64,000 nt of DNA from an uncultured Alistipes sp. (GTDB lineage: Bacteria > Bacteroidota > Bacteroidia > Bacteroidales > Rikenellaceae), in the NCBI GenBank assembly GCA_944322005.1, contig CALUNL010000001.1:248001-312000 (forward strand). Direction: 5' to 3'. Under the pieces are notes generated by a model. It did no database searches. It worked only from the letters and a program-made list of their open reading frames with translations, and had not been told where the DNA came from. Shown in pieces: positions 25,157 through 32,890 of the stretch. Numbering within the stretch: the stretch's first letter is position 1; every line of letters begins with the position of its first letter. Both the position numbers and the translations under genes were made by a program.

Positions 25157-25706
25157 CTAAATATGGATGAATGCGGTTTCCCGCCGAGGGAATTTTATAT
25201 ATAAATAAGGTGTGTCGGATATGTGGGTGGATGACAGTAATACAATGTGATGTAATATGTACATTATGTTAAATTATGTTTGAAGGAAGAAATCCGGAAC
25301 TACCCCGGATGCATGATTGCCTGTTGTGTCGGTGCAAAACGGTATGACACATCTATGATAAGACGGTTTGTGTTGTACGGCAGTTCTGTTTGGAGTTATT
25401 AACTGTTCTGTCGTTATCTGTTTCCGGTCAACCGAGGTTCTTGCAGCTGACGGAGTCGAGGGATTAACTGGATCACAAAAGCCAACGATTTGCCTGGGAT
25501 ACATGATTACGTACGCCGTTTCTTCAGAAAAAGTTTCGGAATACGGTTGTTGCTCCGGATGGTAAAGGTCGACAAACATCGTCCGTCGGCCTTTATAAGT
25601 TGTGATTCAGCGTATTACGTCCCTATATCTCCATGTTTAACGCGCTGAGAGTGCGATAGAATCCGGTTTGCGGGAGAATATACGTGAATTTTGTACGTAG
25701 AACGGT
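25157..25706. other. 550-base gap without a convincing gene
   Basis: This lies between the metal ABC operon and the XRE regulator. Codon use of the open frames is unlike that of neighbours. The longest candidate is listed at 25274-25579. A small ATCCGG/CCGGAT hairpin occurs at 25292-25310. No tRNA, repeat array or IS end was seen. It is lower in GC than the flanks, suggesting an accessory or decayed stretch. Confidence 0.5.
25274..25579 (-). CDS. Doubtful 101-residue open frame downstream of the XRE gene
   Basis: An ATG at 25579 opens 101 codons ending in TAA. The product is polar, with no signal, helix or motif I recognise (Thr/Ser/Pro-rich middle, C-terminus VVPDFFLQT). It is on the same strand as the XRE regulator, 127 bases downstream, in another frame. 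Codon use does not resemble the core genes. It may be a decayed accessory gene or chance. Confidence 0.2.
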   Translation of the reverse strand: MFVDLYHPEQQPYSETFSEETAYVIMYPRQIVGFCDPVNPSTPSAARTSVDRKQITTEQLITPNRTAVQHKPSYHRCVIPFCTDTTGNHASGVVPDFFLQT

Positions 25707-26144
25707 TCAAATCTCAGATGGAGAGAAAGACTCGAATGTGCGGTCCCGGTACAATATTATTATGCGCGATATCTCGGACTTTGTCATTCTGTCCGGAACC
25801 GGAATTGCCGTCCGGTTATTTTCAGTTACCGCAGTTGGTGATTTCGTTCCGGATACATTGACCTGTCCGGCCTCTTCCCCGAAATCGAACAACAAGCCGG
25901 CAGATGATTTCGAGGTTGCCGGTTCGGAGACGGAATCGTTGTACATCTTCTCCGAATCACCGAGCAGCCAGTAGGGGTTGACCTGAGGAAAGGCGTTGAC
26001 GATTTTGCATATCAACTCGTAGCCCGGATTGTTGCGTCCGCTCAATATATGGGATATTCCGGCCGGTTTGATTCCGAGTATTTCGGCCAGCCTGCTTGCA
26101 GTGAGATTCTCCTTCTGCATCAAAATTCTCAATTTTTCCTTCAT
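25707..26144 (-). CDS. XRE-family (CI/Cro-like) transcriptional regulator
   Basis: The 145-residue protein has an N-terminal helix-turn-helix of the XRE type: residues ~5-60, with LTASRLAEILGIKPAGISHILSGRN as helices 2-3 and NPYWLLGDSEKMY after it. A disordered Ser/Thr-rich linker follows, and a short conserved-looking tail (SEISRIIILYRDRTFESFSPSEI). That tail type occurs in repressors of Bacteroidota mobile elements. There is no S24 peptidase domain, so SOS cleavage is not expected. Its promoter overlaps an array of palindromes, suggesting autoregulation. No phage or conjugation genes are adjacent. Confidence 0.86.
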   Translation of the reverse strand: MKEKLRILMQKENLTASRLAEILGIKPAGISHILSGRNNPGYELICKIVNAFPQVNPYWLLGDSEKMYNDSVSEPATSKSSAGLLFDFGEEAGQVNVSGTKSPTAVTENNRTAIPVPDRMTKSEISRIIILYRDRTFESFSPSEI

Positions 26145-26162
26145 TTTTATATCCGGAGCAAT

Positions 26163-26252
26163 GTTTTTACAAATATAAAAACATTTTACAACAAAAGCAA
26201 GCAGAGTTTATACAGTTGTAAAATGTTAATAACTTTCAACATTGTTTACAAC
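26163..26252 (-). promoter_or_regulatory. XRE promoter and putative operator array
   Basis: On the minus strand TTG (26200-26198), 20 bases, TATATTTG (26177-26170) form a consensus promoter 25 bases before the XRE ATG. GTTTTTA/TAAAAAC arms (26163-26169, 26176-26182) straddle the -7 element. A perfect 13-base inverted repeat AACATTTTACAAC (26180-26192) and GTTGTAAAATGTT (26215-26227) flanks the -33 element. The 8-mer TTTACAAC recurs at 26245-26252. The arrangement fits operators for the adjacent repressor. Confidence 0.62.
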
Positions 26253-26525
26253 TGTTAATACAATACATATGGTTAAATCTTGATCCAGGCAGTATGTCAT
26301 TTAATTCCATATATAATTCATATAATTTATTGATATATTGGTGTATTTTCAAATATATATAGCCGGAATATAGTTATATCCGACTTTATGGCTTGTAACC
26401 TGCCTATGTACTGATTTATTAATTTATATATATTATACAATACATTGATATATTAATAGTTATATATTGATAATTCAGTTTATGAACTGTATAAATGTGG
26501 TGTGATTTGCAGCCTCTGTCTACCC

Positions 26526-26533
26526 TATCTTTG
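26526..26533 (+). promoter_or_regulatory. Rightward -7-like element (TATCTTTG) with no gene after it
   Basis: It matches TAnnTTTG. A TTTG at 26506-26509 is 16 bases upstream, slightly short of the usual spacing. Only a 17-codon frame lies downstream before the convergent HIT gene. Confidence 0.4.
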
Positions 26534-26551
26534 CATGTTGATTTTTGTTAA

Positions 26552-26605
26552 ATGAAAGGCGAGTTAACAAATGTTTATAGCTTTATTTGTTACATATGTA
26601 AATGA
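26552..26605 (+). CDS. Possible 17-residue leader peptide
   Basis: ATG at 26552 to TGA at 26603-26605 encodes MKGELTNVYSFICYICK. It begins 18 bases after the promoter-like site and its end overlaps a perfect palindrome. It may be chance. Confidence 0.2.
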   Translation: MKGELTNVYSFICYICK

Positions 26606-26763
26606 TATAGTGGGCACCAACGTTTACAAATGTAAATCAAAGATGTTGAAATGTGGATTTTTTTGATAAAATCAGGATGGAATCTATCGTATATCAATTC
26701 AATCTGATTTTTGGGATATATTCTCTTTGATTATGTTAAATTCTGTTTGTTCAGATAAATAAA

Positions 26764-26795
26764 AAAGTCCTTATATAATTGAATATAAGGACTTT
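26764..26795 (-). terminator. Terminator after the HIT gene
   Basis: A 12-base stem, AAAGTCCTTATA (26764-26775) with TATAAGGACTTT (26784-26795), has an 8-base loop. On the minus strand it is followed by TTTATT, 20 bases after the HIT stop codon. It ends the bcp-recA-spoT-orf-HIT unit. Confidence 0.88.
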
Positions 26796-26814
26796 CGTGT
26801 TGATTGGCGCTACC

Positions 26815-27201
26815 CTATCCGCGTAATCTGCTTGCTATTTTCTCGAACTCATCCGGAGTGAGCTTAAGCTTTTCCTTTCGGAAATCGACATCGCTTTCGC
26901 TGTTTATCGGTATGAGGTGTATGTGCGCATGCGCTACTTCAAGCCCGAGTACTACTACTGCGACCTTTCTGCATCCGCTCCACTCCTTTATTCTGGAGGC
27001 CACTTTCTTGGCGAATACGCTCATTTCACGCAATGTGTCATCGTCCAGGTCGAATATGTAGTCAACCTCCTTTTTAGGCACTACGAGCGTATGTCCTTTG
27101 GCGAGCGGATTAATGTCGAGAAATGCGAAGAATCTGTCGTCCTCTGCCACTTTGTAGCAAGGTATGTCGCCGGCAATGATCTTTGAGAATATTGATGCCA
27201 T
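26815..27201 (-). CDS. HIT-family nucleotide hydrolase (Hint-like)
   Basis: The 128-residue protein carries the histidine triad at residues 91, 93 and 95 (AHAHIHLIP), following SKIIAGDIPCYKV and DINPLAKGHTLVVPKKEV. Hint-type enzymes hydrolyse purine nucleoside phosphoramidates and related AMP conjugates. The active-site layout appears complete, although the residue after the third His is Leu. It is the last gene of a five-gene minus-strand unit and is followed by a strong terminator. Confidence 0.93.
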   Translation of the reverse strand: MASIFSKIIAGDIPCYKVAEDDRFFAFLDINPLAKGHTLVVPKKEVDYIFDLDDDTLREMSVFAKKVASRIKEWSGCRKVAVVVLGLEVAHAHIHLIPINSESDVDFRKEKLKLTPDEFEKIASRLRG

Positions 27202-27242
27202 GGTATTTGAATTTTTATGTGCTGTCTTCTTGAAAATATGAC

Positions 27243-27710
27243 CTATTCCTCCTCCTTGAACTTGGGATTCAGAATTTCACTGTATATTACCGCCTTGCGC
27301 AGGTCGAAACCTTCCGCCATTTCATCGGATGGCTGCTGCGTTTGGCTTACCGTGTCGTATTTTGCGTCAGACGGTACTGCCCCGTTGCTTTTGCGTGTCG
27401 GCTTGCGGGATATGTATCCGGATTCACCGTTCGCTTTCGGTCCGGTGTGGTCGGCGGCTGGCTTGCCTGTATACCCTTTCGCCGCATCGTGTTTTACGTG
27501 CCTGTCCTGATCGGATGGCTGTTCGGCAGGATGCACCATATCCGGTCTTTGTGTTGGATGATATGGCCTCAGCAATGGTTTTGCCGTCGGTGTCGGGGCT
27601 TCATCACTGCCGCGTTGTTCGCGATTGGCCCTGTTTCTCGAACGTATGGCACTGAATATCCATATGCCTGCGATCAGTATCGCCAGTATATTTTCAAATA
27701 TCGTGTCCAT
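27243..27710 (-). CDS. Small membrane-anchored protein of unknown function
   Basis: The 155-residue protein starts with a transmembrane helix (residues ~4-22, IFENILAILIAGIWIFSAI) and a basic stop-transfer region. A long polar, Pro/Gln/Asp-rich linker follows, with no predicted fold. The end, AEGFDLRKAVIYSEILNPKFKEEE, resembles the C-terminal signature of a family found near spoT or recA in gut Bacteroidota. The conserved tail on a flexible tether suggests a protein-interaction motif. It lies between spoT and the HIT gene. Function unknown. Confidence 0.7.
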   Translation of the reverse strand: MDTIFENILAILIAGIWIFSAIRSRNRANREQRGSDEAPTPTAKPLLRPYHPTQRPDMVHPAEQPSDQDRHVKHDAAKGYTGKPAADHTGPKANGESGYISRKPTRKSNGAVPSDAKYDTVSQTQQPSDEMAEGFDLRKAVIYSEILNPKFKEEE

Positions 27711-27744
27711 AGCGTCTTATTTTTGCCCGTATTTTAGTTGGACC

Positions 27745-29955
27745 TTAATCCTTTATTTCGGTGCTCCTTTTGGCCGTTTCTATACCCTTCACGTGCCTGA
27801 ATTTGTCCATCAGCGCGTTCAGAGAGTTCGCATCCTGTACGTATACGCTTATGCTGCCCTCGAATATTCCGTCGTGGCTGCGTATGCACACTTCGCGTAT
27901 GTTGATGCTGAAGTCCTCCGATACTATGTGCGAAATGTCGAGCAACAGACCCATGCGGTCGATTCCGCGCAACTCTATTGTCGACAGGTAGGATACGGCC
28001 TTGTGCTGGGACCACTTTATCTGGTCCTTTATTATGTTGTTGCCGTATTGCGATGCGAGCCTGTTCAGTTCGTCGCAGGTGGCCTTGTGCACTATTATCT
28101 TGCCCGTGGCATTGTCCCTGAAGCCGACCACGCTGTCGCCTGGAAGAGGATTGCAGCATGGGGCTATCGTGAACTCCTCGTCGGAGACGGATCTCTTTAC
28201 CGGCTGTTCGTCGCCTTCGCTGTCATCGGGTTCGTCCGTATTGAGCCACAGTTTCCAGAATTTGAGTATCTTGCTCTTCGAACTCGATTTGAGAACCTTC
28301 TCGATGTTGTCGAGGCTTATTATTCCCGCTCCTATCTTGCTGTAGAATTCATCCTTGCTGTAACACCCGTAGGCCGGAATGACCTTGCGCAATACCCTTC
28401 CGCTGGCTGTTATGTGGTATTTGGCAAGCTGTGACTCGAAAATGGCTATTCCGTGCTCGATATTGTTCTTCCTTTCGCGTTTGAGGAAACTCGTTATGGC
28501 CTGCTTGGCCTTTGTCGTGGTGACAATGTCGAGCCATTCGGCCTTCGGCTTGGCGTTATCGGCCGTAATGATCTCTATCTGGTCGCCGGAATTTATCTGT
28601 TTGGTCACCGGCTCGATCTTATGGTTGATTTTTGCGCCGATGGCCTTATTGCCTATCTTGGTGTGGATGTCGTACGCAAAGTCGAGGGCGGTGGCGCCGT
28701 ATGGCAACCTGCGCTGCTCTCCTTTTGGCGTAAAGACCGTTATCTCAGATGTATACAGCGATAATTTAAAGTTATCCAGGAACTCGACGGCATTCTCGTT
28801 TGGGCCATTGAGTGCATCGCGCACTTTCTTGAGCCAGCTGTCGAATGCGTCATCGTTCTGCGAAAGCGTGGCATGCTTGTATTTCCAGTGTGCGGCAAAT
28901 CCGCGCTCGGCGATATCTTCCATCCGCTGGGTGCGTATCTGTACCTCCACCCAAACGCCGTCCGGTCCCATTACCGTCGAGTGAAGCGCTTCGTAGCCAT
29001 TGGCCTTCGGCATGCTTATCCAGTCGCGCAGACGGTCGGGTTTCGGTGCGTAGATATCCGTTATGGAGGAGTATATCTGCCAGCATTGCGTCTTTTCAGA
29101 TGGGAATGGCAGCGCCTGGAATACTATCCGCACGGCAAACAGATCGTATATCTCCTCGAACGGTATCTGCTTGCGCTGCATCTTTGTCCATATCGAGTAT
29201 ACGCTCTTTACGCGGCCTGATATTTCGTATGAGATATTGTTGGCGTCGAGAGCCTTGCGTATCGGTGCGCAGAACCTTTCGATATATTCGCTTCGCTGCG
29301 GTTCGGTCTCCCTGATTTTGCGGGAAATCTCCTCGTACTCCTCCGGGAACCGGTATTTCATGCAGAGGTCCTCGAGTTCGCTCTTGATGGGGAACAGACC
29401 GAGGCGGTATGCCAGCGGCGCGAATAGATATATGGTTTCGCCAGTGATTTTTATCTGCTTGTCGCGCGGCATATAACCGAGCGTACGCATGTTGTGAAGC
29501 CTGTCCGCAATCTTGATGAGGATTACCCTCACGTCGTCCGACAGGGTGAGAAGCACCTTTCGGAAATATTCGGCCTGCTCCGAGGTGTCGGCATTGAAGA
29601 CTCCCGACATCTTGGTAAGGCCATCTACCATGGAGGCTATTTTGGGGCCGAATATGCGCTCTATGTCCTCGACCGTGTATTCGGTGTCCTCGACCACGTC
29701 GTGGAGCAGGGATGCCACAACAGACTTAACGCCGAGCCCAATCTCCTCGATCACTATCTTGGCTACGGCAATGGGATGCAGCAGGTAAGGCTCGCCGGAA
29801 CGGCGCCTTACCCCCTGATGCGCCTCCTTCGCAAGGAAGAAGGCACGCTTGATGAGGTTCCAGTCCTCGTCATTCTTGCATATCTTCGTGCAGGAGTCGA
29901 GAAGGTCCTTGTAGGCCTCATCTATGAGTTTCTCATCCTCGGTGCTGTAGCCCAT
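27745..29955 (-). CDS. spoT: Bifunctional (p)ppGpp synthetase/hydrolase (RelA/SpoT family)
   Basis: The 736-residue stringent-response enzyme has an N-terminal HD hydrolase domain with intact His85-Asp86 (LLHDVVEDT) and IADRLHNMRTL, a synthetase domain with SVYSIWTKM and YEALHSTVMGPDG, a TGS domain (TVFTPKGEQRRLPYGATALDFAY), a helical zinc-finger-like region, and a C-terminal ACT domain (LRGIDRMGLLLDISHIV). All regions are complete, so both synthesis and hydrolysis are expected. It starts six bases after recA ends, making an unusual recA-spoT linkage. Confidence 0.96.
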   Translation of the reverse strand: MGYSTEDEKLIDEAYKDLLDSCTKICKNDEDWNLIKRAFFLAKEAHQGVRRRSGEPYLLHPIAVAKIVIEEIGLGVKSVVASLLHDVVEDTEYTVEDIERIFGPKIASMVDGLTKMSGVFNADTSEQAEYFRKVLLTLSDDVRVILIKIADRLHNMRTLGYMPRDKQIKITGETIYLFAPLAYRLGLFPIKSELEDLCMKYRFPEEYEEISRKIRETEPQRSEYIERFCAPIRKALDANNISYEISGRVKSVYSIWTKMQRKQIPFEEIYDLFAVRIVFQALPFPSEKTQCWQIYSSITDIYAPKPDRLRDWISMPKANGYEALHSTVMGPDGVWVEVQIRTQRMEDIAERGFAAHWKYKHATLSQNDDAFDSWLKKVRDALNGPNENAVEFLDNFKLSLYTSEITVFTPKGEQRRLPYGATALDFAYDIHTKIGNKAIGAKINHKIEPVTKQINSGDQIEIITADNAKPKAEWLDIVTTTKAKQAITSFLKRERKNNIEHGIAIFESQLAKYHITASGRVLRKVIPAYGCYSKDEFYSKIGAGIISLDNIEKVLKSSSKSKILKFWKLWLNTDEPDDSEGDEQPVKRSVSDEEFTIAPCCNPLPGDSVVGFRDNATGKIIVHKATCDELNRLASQYGNNIIKDQIKWSQHKAVSYLSTIELRGIDRMGLLLDISHIVSEDFSINIREVCIRSHDGIFEGSISVYVQDANSLNALMDKFRHVKGIETAKRSTEIKD

Positions 29956-29961
29956 CAGTCA

Positions 29962-30981
29962 CTATTGTTGTTTGTCGTTCTTCATCGCTTCGCGGACCTT
30001 TGCCTCTATTTCGGCGCAAAGTTCCTTGTCGTTCGTCAGCAGCTCCTTGACGGCGTCGCGGCCCTGTCCGATCTTGCGCTCTCCGTATGAGAACCACGAA
30101 CCGGCCTTCTTTATGATGCCGTAATCGACTCCCAGGTCGACGATCTCTCCCGTCTTGGAGATTCCCTCGCCGAACATGATGTCGAACTCCGCCTTCTTGA
30201 ACGGTGGCGCCACCTTGTTCTTCACCACCTTCACGCGGGTTCTGGTTCCGAGTTGTTCCTCGCCGTCCTTTATCACTGCCGTGCGGCGTATGTCGATTCG
30301 TACGCTCGCGTAGAACTTGAGGGCGTTTCCTCCGGTTGTCGTCTCCGGATTGCCGTATACCACGCCTATCTTGTCACGCAGCTGGTTGATGAATATGCAT
30401 ACGGTCTTGGTCTTCGAGATGCTCGACGTGAGCTTGCGCAACGCCTGCGACATGAGGCGGGCCTGCAGACCCATCTTCGAGTCGCCCATCTCGCCCTCTA
30501 TCTCCGCCTTCGGCGTAAGGGCCGCCACGGAGTCTATGACGATGATGTCTATGGCGCTCGAACGTATGAGCGAGTCGGCTATCTCAAGTGCCTGCTCGCC
30601 GTTGTCGGGCTGTGATATGAGCAGGTTGTCGATATCCACGCCGAGCTTCTGTGCGTACGAACTGTCGAACGCGTGCTCCGCATCTATGAATGCCGCGATT
30701 CCGCCGGCCTTCTGCGCCTCGGCTATCGCATGTATCGCCAGGGTGGTCTTGCCCGATGATTCCGGGCCGAAAATCTCTATTACTCGCCCTTTCGGATATC
30801 CGCCTACCCCGAGTGCCATATCGAGTGTTATGGAGCCGGTCGGGATGACCGGAATGTCGCTTACGGTCTCGCTGCTCATGCGCATGATGGATCCCTTGCC
30901 GAAGTCCTTCTCGATCTTGTCCATTACGGCCTTGAGGACCTTCATCTTATCGGGATTCGCCTGTTGTGTGTTGTCTGCCAT
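29962..30981 (-). CDS. recA: Recombinase RecA
   Basis: The 339-residue ATPase catalyses strand exchange and activates LexA-type cleavage. Walker A GPESSGKT is at 72-79, Walker [13 protein letters not shown], the L1/L2 loops include [10 protein letters not shown] and the [17 protein letters not shown] stretch, and [19 protein letters not shown] follows. The start MADNTQQ at 30981 gives the standard N-terminus; upstream in-frame sequence overlaps the bcp gene. The gene follows bcp by 29 bases and leads into spoT, so DNA repair, peroxide defence and stringent control share a transcript. No intein. Confidence 0.98.
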   Translation of the reverse strand: MADNTQQANPDKMKVLKAVMDKIEKDFGKGSIMRMSSETVSDIPVIPTGSITLDMALGVGGYPKGRVIEIFGPESSGKTTLAIHAIAEAQKAGGIAAFIDAEHAFDSSYAQKLGVDIDNLLISQPDNGEQALEIADSLIRSSAIDIIVIDSVAALTPKAEIEGEMGDSKMGLQARLMSQALRKLTSSISKTKTVCIFINQLRDKIGVVYGNPETTTGGNALKFYASVRIDIRRTAVIKDGEEQLGTRTRVKVVKNKVAPPFKKAEFDIMFGEGISKTGEIVDLGVDYGIIKKAGSWFSYGERKIGQGRDAVKELLTNDKELCAEIEAKVREAMKNDKQQ

Positions 30982-31010
30982 GATGATTATCTGTGTTTTA
31001 TTGTTTGCAA

Positions 31011-31475
31011 TTATTGTGCGTATGAATCCATTATCTGTTTGAAATGGTTCTTCGTGTCGACCTTGTCGAATATCTTCTCTATGCGCCCCTCGGCATCGAT
31101 GATGAACGTTGTCCGTTTCACTCCCATGTACTTGCGTCCGTACATCGACTTTTCGCCCCATACACCGAATGCTTCGCATACGCTGTGGTCGGTATCGGCC
31201 AGGAGCGTGAACCCGAGCGAGTGCTTGTCGCAGAAGTTACGGTGCGACTGTTCGCTGTCGGGGCTTACGCCGACAATGCGGAATCCGGCTGCGGCGAGCG
31301 CCTCACGGCCGTCACGCAGGCTCTTGGCCTCAAGCGTGCAACCCGACGTATTGTCTTTCGGGTAGAAATACAGTACGGTTTTCTGCCCTTTGAGGTCGGC
31401 ATCGGTGAACGGTTGTCCCTCCTGCGTCCTCGACTCGAACTTCGGGATGCATTCCCCTATGGATGGTGTTGTCAT
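31011..31475 (-). CDS. bcp: Thioredoxin-dependent peroxiredoxin (Bcp/PrxQ)
   Basis: The 154-residue peroxidase reduces peroxides with the peroxidatic Cys46 in [15 protein letters not shown]. The E. coli resolving Cys five residues later is replaced by Lys51. Other Cys residues (Cys9, [14 protein letters not shown]) might resolve instead, or the enzyme may be one-Cys. The fold ([34 protein letters not shown]) is otherwise typical. The start MTTPSIG at 31475 follows a promoter at 31496-31515; a longer frame would cross it. First gene of the recA-spoT unit. Confidence 0.94.
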   Translation of the reverse strand: MTTPSIGECIPKFESRTQEGQPFTDADLKGQKTVLYFYPKDNTSGCTLEAKSLRDGREALAAAGFRIVGVSPDSEQSHRNFCDKHSLGFTLLADTDHSVCEAFGVWGEKSMYGRKYMGVKRTTFIIDAEGRIEKIFDKVDTKNHFKQIMDSYAQ

Positions 31476-31495
31476 TGTCAGTCGTTTTTTTATTG

Positions 31496-31515
31496 CAAAA
31501 TTACTTTCAAATATA
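31496..31515 (-). promoter_or_regulatory. Two -7-like elements upstream of bcp-recA-spoT
   Basis: The minus strand has TATATTTG (31515-31508) and TAATTTTG (31503-31496), both matching TAnnTTTG. They may be alternative start sites. No clear -33 or LexA-like operator was seen. Confidence 0.55.
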
Positions 31516-31559
31516 CGGATTTTTCTTTGAAATTGTGCCCTGATGCGCAAAAAATCGGT

Positions 31560-31772
31560 CTATTGCCATACCATTACCGTTTCGGTCTGTCGTCTGAACT
31601 CCTCCTCCGATGTGTTTATGCGTCTGTGGCATGCCGGGCAGCGTATGGCAGCCTCGGTCTCTACATGGCATTCGCATCCCACGCAGGCTATGATTGCACC
31701 GTAGTCGTTTCCCTGGTAGTGCAGGAATTGCGTCCCGCAATGCTTGCACCTGATTCTGTAGCTCGTTCCCAT
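31560..31772 (-). CDS. 70-residue multi-CxxC zinc-ribbon protein
   Basis: The 70-residue protein has three CxxC knuckles: CKHC (residues 9-12), CVGC (30-33) with an extra Cys at 35, and CPAC (45-48). The two outer pairs could hold one zinc and the middle another. TGT-like sequence GTSYRIRCKHCGTQFLHYQGND resembles rubredoxin-like ribbons of small Bacteroidota proteins. There is no membrane helix. The ATG at 31772 follows a gap of 170 bases from the WYL gene. Function unknown; nucleic-acid or protein binding is possible. Confidence 0.76.
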   Translation of the reverse strand: MGTSYRIRCKHCGTQFLHYQGNDYGAIIACVGCECHVETEAAIRCPACHRRINTSEEEFRRQTETVMVWQ

Positions 31773-31942
31773 GATTCGTATCTTTTGTTGGTTACGAATA
31801 CAAAGAAACATGGTGTGCGTGTCAATTAGTGACACAAATGTCGGATGCCGTGATTTTTTGTTAGATATCTCCGTGTACGACCGTGCGGAGCCGGTGGCAT
31901 TGTATGGAAATGGAGGTAATATGGGATTGCCTGTAGCGGGTT

Positions 31943-32842
31943 TCAGTCTCTGACTTTGCCGAATCTGTGCAGGTACTCTTCCATATAGGCTTCGAGTTCC
32001 GGCGAGTCGATTATGTGCACATCGTCGAGAAGTCCGGCAACGAATCTCCCGATACCGCGCATGTCGGCAACTTCGGTTTCGAGGATCCAACGGCCGTCTC
32101 CGTTCGGTTTCACATATCCCTCCGAGAGCGGATACTCCTCCATAAGCAGGTTGTGGGCGATGAGTCCGAGTTCTACCCTTACGCGTGTGCAGGTATTGCC
32201 CTGCATTCGGAATATGTCCATGAAGCCTTCCTCGTGTTCGCCGGCGTGTTCCCATTCACGGTCGGTAACCTCTACGCTGCCGATGCGGGCCGTCTTGAAG
32301 ATCTTGTTGCGGCCGTCCTCCGTGTCGTAGCACCAGACATTTACGTAGTTTGTGGTGAATCCGAACGGTTCGACGAGGCGGTCCTTGACTGAATGGGCCG
32401 ACTTGTAGCCTATCAGGACGGCTTGGCGGCGGTTCTCTATGGCCTCTATGAGCGCATGTACGGTGGAGGCCGCGTGTCCCTTTACGACCGTGTCGGCCAG
32501 GGCCTTGCTGTCGTAGACCGAGTAGAGTTTGCGCTTGAGGTTCTGTTTTAGGACATTCGTGTCGTCGATATTCTCTATTGCGCGGCGCAGTATCACGGCC
32601 TCCTCTTCGGTGAAATGTACGAGCTGCGATATGTCCTTGAAGTGCGGGGATTCCTTGTCGAGCCGTATGAAATCACCGCTCTTCTTTATAAGGAATCCTG
32701 CTTCGCGGAAGGTGTCGATGTATCGGTATACGGTGCGGCGCGACATGCCGAGGCGCTCGGCAAGGTCGTCGACGCTGTACTCGACGTTCGCCGTAAGCAT
32801 CTTCATCAGACGCAACAGTCTCTCTATCTTGGGTTGGTCCAC
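31943..32842 (-). CDS. WYL-domain transcriptional regulator (DeoR-type HTH)
   Basis: The 299-residue regulator has an N-terminal winged helix (residues ~5-60, YSVDDLAERLGMSRRTVYRYID) and a WYL domain (residues ~140-220, RRQAVLIGYKSAHSVKDRLVEPFGF, NVWCYDTEDGRNKIFKTARI) with a C-terminal WCX extension (WILETEVADM). WYL domains bind nucleotides or single-stranded DNA; several are phage-defence or DNA-damage regulators. It probably starts with GTG at 32842, almost at the predicted transcription start (-7 element 32847-32854). No target is adjacent apart from dnaA upstream. Confidence 0.87.
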   Translation of the reverse strand: MDQPKIERLLRLMKMLTANVEYSVDDLAERLGMSRRTVYRYIDTFREAGFLIKKSGDFIRLDKESPHFKDISQLVHFTEEEAVILRRAIENIDDTNVLKQNLKRKLYSVYDSKALADTVVKGHAASTVHALIEAIENRRQAVLIGYKSAHSVKDRLVEPFGFTTNYVNVWCYDTEDGRNKIFKTARIGSVEVTDREWEHAGEHEEGFMDIFRMQGNTCTRVRVELGLIAHNLLMEEYPLSEGYVKPNGDGRWILETEVADMRGIGRFVAGLLDDVHIIDSPELEAYMEEYLHRFGKVRD

Positions 32843-32846
32843 GATT

Positions 32847-32854
32847 CAAAGGTA
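32847..32854 (-). promoter_or_regulatory. -7 element (TACCTTTG) of the WYL gene
   Basis: Minus-strand TACCTTTG lies five bases before the GTG at 32842, predicting a leaderless or nearly leaderless mRNA. Confidence 0.55.
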
Positions 32855-32860
32855 AGATAA

Positions 32861-32890
32861 AAATTGGTACCGTTATGCCGATACCAATTT
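32861..32890 (-). terminator. Terminator spanning the dnaA stop codon
   Basis: AAATTGGTA (32861-32869) pairs with TACCAATTT (32882-32890). On the minus strand the hairpin is followed by TTATC after TTT. The dnaA stop (32873-32875) lies in the loop, so the last codons of dnaA form one arm. Confidence 0.66.

Larger units (their letters stand above)
26253..26760. other. AT-rich gap with palindromes and a rightward promoter-like site
   Basis: About 500 bases without a convincing gene. 26280-26480 is strongly AT-rich and low in complexity. A TATCTTTG at 26526-26533 is followed by a 17-codon open frame (26552-26605). Two palindromes follow, TTACATATGTAA (26590-26601) and TTTACAAATGTAAA (26623-26636), which share the TTTACA core with the XRE operator array. 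The rest shows nothing I can name. Confidence 0.5.

Noticed and set aside
25157..26760. Complete prophage or conjugative element around the XRE gene
   Set aside because: No integrase, structural, relaxase or replication genes and no direct repeats marking ends were seen; at most a remnant.
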